A DNA stretch of 6,107 nucleotides from Spirochaetaceae bacterium (GTDB lineage Bacteria; Spirochaetota; Spirochaetia; Treponematales; Breznakiellaceae): assembly GCA_031275595.1 (NCBI GenBank), contig JAISOO010000061.1:1-6107 (forward strand). The letters run 5' to 3'. Positions 4,502-6,107 of this stretch are shown here, one piece after another. Position 1 is the first letter of the stretch; each line of letters starts with the position of its first letter. The notes under the pieces were generated by a model, which saw nothing but the letters and a program-made list of their open reading frames with translations, made no database searches and was not told where the DNA came from. The translations under genes were made by a program, and so were the position numbers.

Positions 4502-5889
4502 AGCTCCCCCTGGCATGGATCGTCCCCCCGGCCGCGGGGGCCCTTATTGGGTATGTTACCAACATGGTGGCCATTAAGATGCTCTTCCGGCCCCTTAAAG
4601 AGGTACGGTTCCTGGGTATCCGGCTTCCCTTTACGCCGGGCATCCTGCCCCGGCAGCGGCATAAACTGGCGGATAATATCGGCGCCATGGTCGAGCGGGA
4701 ACTCCTTACCCCGGAGATCCTCAAGGCCCGGCTCCGCCGGGAGGAGGTCCGCAGGAGCCTGGAGGATTCCATCTCCCGGTACACGGAAAAAATGACCGCC
4801 GCCCCCCTGGGGCGGTTTTTCTCCCCCTCCGGGGAAGGGGAGGGCTCCGGTATCCCCTTCCTCCGCTTCCTGATTGGAAGCCTTGCCGCTTCCCCGGTCC
4901 TGGGATCGGCCCTGCGGGAGATCCTCATAAGCCTGGCGGGACAGGCCGGGAACTACAGCCTCCGGGATATTCTGGGTGAGGAAGCCCTTGGGGTCCTGGA
5001 AAGGTACCTGCAAAAAAATCTGGGGGAGCGGATCCGCCGGTCCGCTCCGGGGATCTCCGCCCACCTGGTTCCCGCGGCAAAGGCGATCTTCCCCGGTGCG
5101 GCGGCGGCCTTTATTCATTTTCTTGAAAAAAAAGAAACCCATGAGCTTTTGGAGATCCATGGCCGGGTGTTTCTGAGCAACGCCATCCTCCGCCTGAACG
5201 TGTTCCAGCGTTTTTTTATTTCCGCCGGCCAGTATGACAAGACCCTTAACGAGCGGATGCCGGAGATTATCGATGATCTTATCCGGCAGCTTGATACCTT
5301 ACTGGCCGATCCGGAGGTCCGGCGGCGGATTATCGCCCTTATGGATGAAAGGGTCCAGGCCTGTCTGGCCGGGGAGGACAGCTCGGAGCGGCTCGCCCGG
5401 TTCTGTACCGGCCTGGTGACCGCTAATCCGGACCGTCCCCTGGGGGAGTTCATGCAGTCCTTTGTCCGGGGGGATCTATCGGGCCTTTGGCCGCTTCTGG
5501 GGGGCCGTATTTCGGCATGGATGCAAAGAGACGGAGCCCAAAAGTGGGAAGAAACCCTTATCCGCGGGGTAGAACGGTTTCTCGAAAAACACAGGGACTC
5601 CAAGCTGGGGGACCTCCTTTCCATAGATGGTGAAAAAAAGAAAAAGCTGGACGGCCTTTTGTGTGATAAGCTCCTTGCCCTGGTGGATGAGCAGAGTACG
5701 GCGATCCTGGAAACCATCAATATAAGGACCCTGGTCCGTGAACGGATCGATTCCCTGGACATGCTCGTGGTGGAACGGATCGTGCTGGATGTGATGGCCC
5801 ATCAGCTCCAATGGATCAACGTTTTCGGCGCCATCCTGGGGGCCCTGATCGGTATATTCCAGGCGGTCTTTTCCTGGTTTTTACGGTAG
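4498..5889 (+). CDS. DUF445 family (YheB-like) membrane protein
   Basis: The 463-residue protein opens with a hydrophobic segment (residues 4-26) running into the DUF445 signature: GALIGYVTNMVAIKMLFRP (14-32), then PFTPGILPRQR (44-54), ADNIG (58-62) and LLTPE (69-73). The family signature in B. subtilis YheB reads much the same (TNYLAIKMLFRP, PFTPGLIPKRR). The long middle is charged and mostly helical, with DDLIRQLDTLLADPEVRRRI and similar stretches. The last 26 residues (438-463, VFGAILGALIGIFQAVF) form a second membrane anchor, so both ends are in the membrane with a large soluble middle. The molecular function of DUF445 is not established; YheB has been linked to spores, which do not apply here. 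Start ATG 4498 overlaps the stop of the SH3 lipoprotein gene, giving translational coupling. It ends with TAG, so TAG works as a stop in this genome. Confidence 0.92.
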   Translation: MKLPLAWIVPPAAGALIGYVTNMVAIKMLFRPLKEVRFLGIRLPFTPGILPRQRHKLADNIGAMVERELLTPEILKARLRREEVRRSLEDSISRYTEKMTAAPLGRFFSPSGEGEGSGIPFLRFLIGSLAASPVLGSALREILISLAGQAGNYSLRDILGEEALGVLERYLQKNLGERIRRSAPGISAHLVPAAKAIFPGAAAAFIHFLEKKETHELLEIHGRVFLSNAILRLNVFQRFFISAGQYDKTLNERMPEIIDDLIRQLDTLLADPEVRRRIIALMDERVQACLAGEDSSERLARFCTGLVTANPDRPLGEFMQSFVRGDLSGLWPLLGGRISAWMQRDGAQKWEETLIRGVERFLEKHRDSKLGDLLSIDGEKKKKLDGLLCDKLLALVDEQSTAILETINIRTLVRERIDSLDMLVVERIVLDVMAHQLQWINVFGAILGALIGIFQAVFSWFLR

Positions 5890-5962
5890 CGGCTTTAATT
5901 TAAAATTTATATACTATACCGATGGTAATAACCGTATATGTGATCTGAAAGCATTCACTCTG

Positions 5963-6041
5963 CTCTTGACCTTTTCTCCACTCTGATTCATACTGATCCT
6001 GTTTCCCGCTCCATAGGCAATTATGCCTGCTTGGTCAAGAG
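5963..6041. repeat. Spaced perfect 9-bp inverted repeat in the intergenic gap
   Basis: CTCTTGACC (5963-5971) and GGTCAAGAG (6033-6041) are exact reverse complements, 61 bp apart. The left arm contains the -35 of the candidate promoter at 5966-5994, so the arms are more likely protein sites or mirrored -35 boxes than a stem in that transcript. Between them, AGGCA-ATTA-TGCCT (about 6014-6027) can form a small hairpin. The rest of 5890-6056 shows no gene and no clear terminator. Confidence 0.4.
5966..5994 (+). promoter_or_regulatory. Candidate promoter for the small basic protein at the right edge
   Basis: TTGACC (5966-5971), a 17-bp spacer and CATACT (5989-5994) resemble a sigma-70 promoter. 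It would start near 6001 and give a leader of about 70 nt before GTG 6072. Confidence 0.4.
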
Positions 6042-6056
6042 GAGCTATCTTTAGGT

Positions 6057-6063
6057 AAAGGAG
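6057..6063 (+). promoter_or_regulatory. SD deciding the GTG start at 6072
   Basis: AAAGGAG lies 8 nt before GTG 6072 but only 3 nt before ATG 6067, which is in another frame. Spacing therefore favours the GTG. Confidence 0.6.
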
Positions 6064-6071
6064 TCGATGAA

Positions 6072-6107
6072 GTGCCCTGCGGAAGAAAGCGCAAACTTAG
6101 AAAAATT
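6072..6107 (+). CDS. Small basic COX24/AURKAIP1-like (mS38-related) protein, N-terminal 12 codons
   Basis: The 12 visible codons read VPCGRKRKLRKI (initiator GTG is read as Met) and run off the right edge. This closely resembles the start of very short, Lys/Arg-rich bacterial proteins annotated as having an AURKAIP1/COX24 domain, which begin MP(C/S)G(K/R)KRK and are about 30-40 residues long. They are related to the mitochondrial small-subunit protein mS38, so a ribosome-associated role is likely but inferred. Support for the frame comes from the SD at ideal distance and the strongly basic reading. The other frame, from ATG 6067 (MKCPAEESANLEK), has a poor SD distance and no recognisable similarity. 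Only 12 residues are available, so the identification is tentative. Confidence 0.55.
   Translation, partial: MPCGRKRKLRKI

Noticed and set aside
4428..5762. Several minus-strand frames of 94-221 codons opposite the DUF445 gene
   Set aside because: They overlap a gene with a strong family signature, are Arg/Pro/Gly/Ser-rich and have no motif; shadows of GC-rich coding DNA.
1..6107. tRNA, rRNA, CRISPR array, insertion sequence or phage genes
   Set aside because: I saw no cloverleaf or rRNA-like stretch, no regularly spaced short repeats, and no transposase, integrase or phage structural motif in any credible frame.

Overview
This window looks like chromosomal DNA from a fairly GC-rich spirochete, most likely a Treponema relative. 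That placement is inferred from lipoproteins built of extracellular repeat domains, a long G/C homopolymer at the 5' end of a surface-lipoprotein gene, an omptin-like outer-membrane protein, frequent GTG/TTG starts with good Shine-Dalgarno (SD) sequences, and a tiny basic protein starting VPCGRKRKLRKI at the right edge. No marker gene settles the genus.

Left, minus strand (1-2057): a surface lipoprotein locus. A lipobox signal peptide is followed by two carboxypeptidase-regulatory-like beta-sandwich repeats, three fibronectin type III (FN3) repeats and a C-terminal beta domain. The frame is broken twice. A run of 19 C on the coding strand leaves the well-placed GTG start (2057) out of frame with the lipoprotein, which looks like an OFF phase. 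A single in-frame amber codon (773-775) lies between FN3 repeats 2 and 3. A second secreted protein follows in the same operon and runs off the left edge.

Middle, plus strand (2237-3109): a promoter, a small four-helix membrane protein and a TTG-started MutT/Nudix hydrolase form a short operon. Its 3' end overlaps by 18 bp the 3' end of a minus-strand omptin-family outer-membrane protease gene (3092-4102), whose catalytic residues appear intact.

Right, plus strand (4106-5889): the protease gene is divergent from a small SH3-like lipoprotein gene. Their likely ATG codons are 3 bp apart inside a perfect inverted repeat. The lipoprotein gene overlaps by 4 bp (ATGA) a DUF445 membrane-protein gene. 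After a 182-bp gap holding a promoter-like pair and a spaced inverted repeat, the first 12 codons of a small basic COX24/AURKAIP1-like protein begin at a GTG start.

Five of the seven proteins are predicted secreted or membrane-bound, so this is mainly a cell-envelope region with one nucleotide-sanitation enzyme. The most striking part is the lipoprotein locus. The homopolymer could switch it on and off, and in-frame recombination between FN3 repeats 1 and 3 (573 bp = 191 codons apart) would remove the amber codon.
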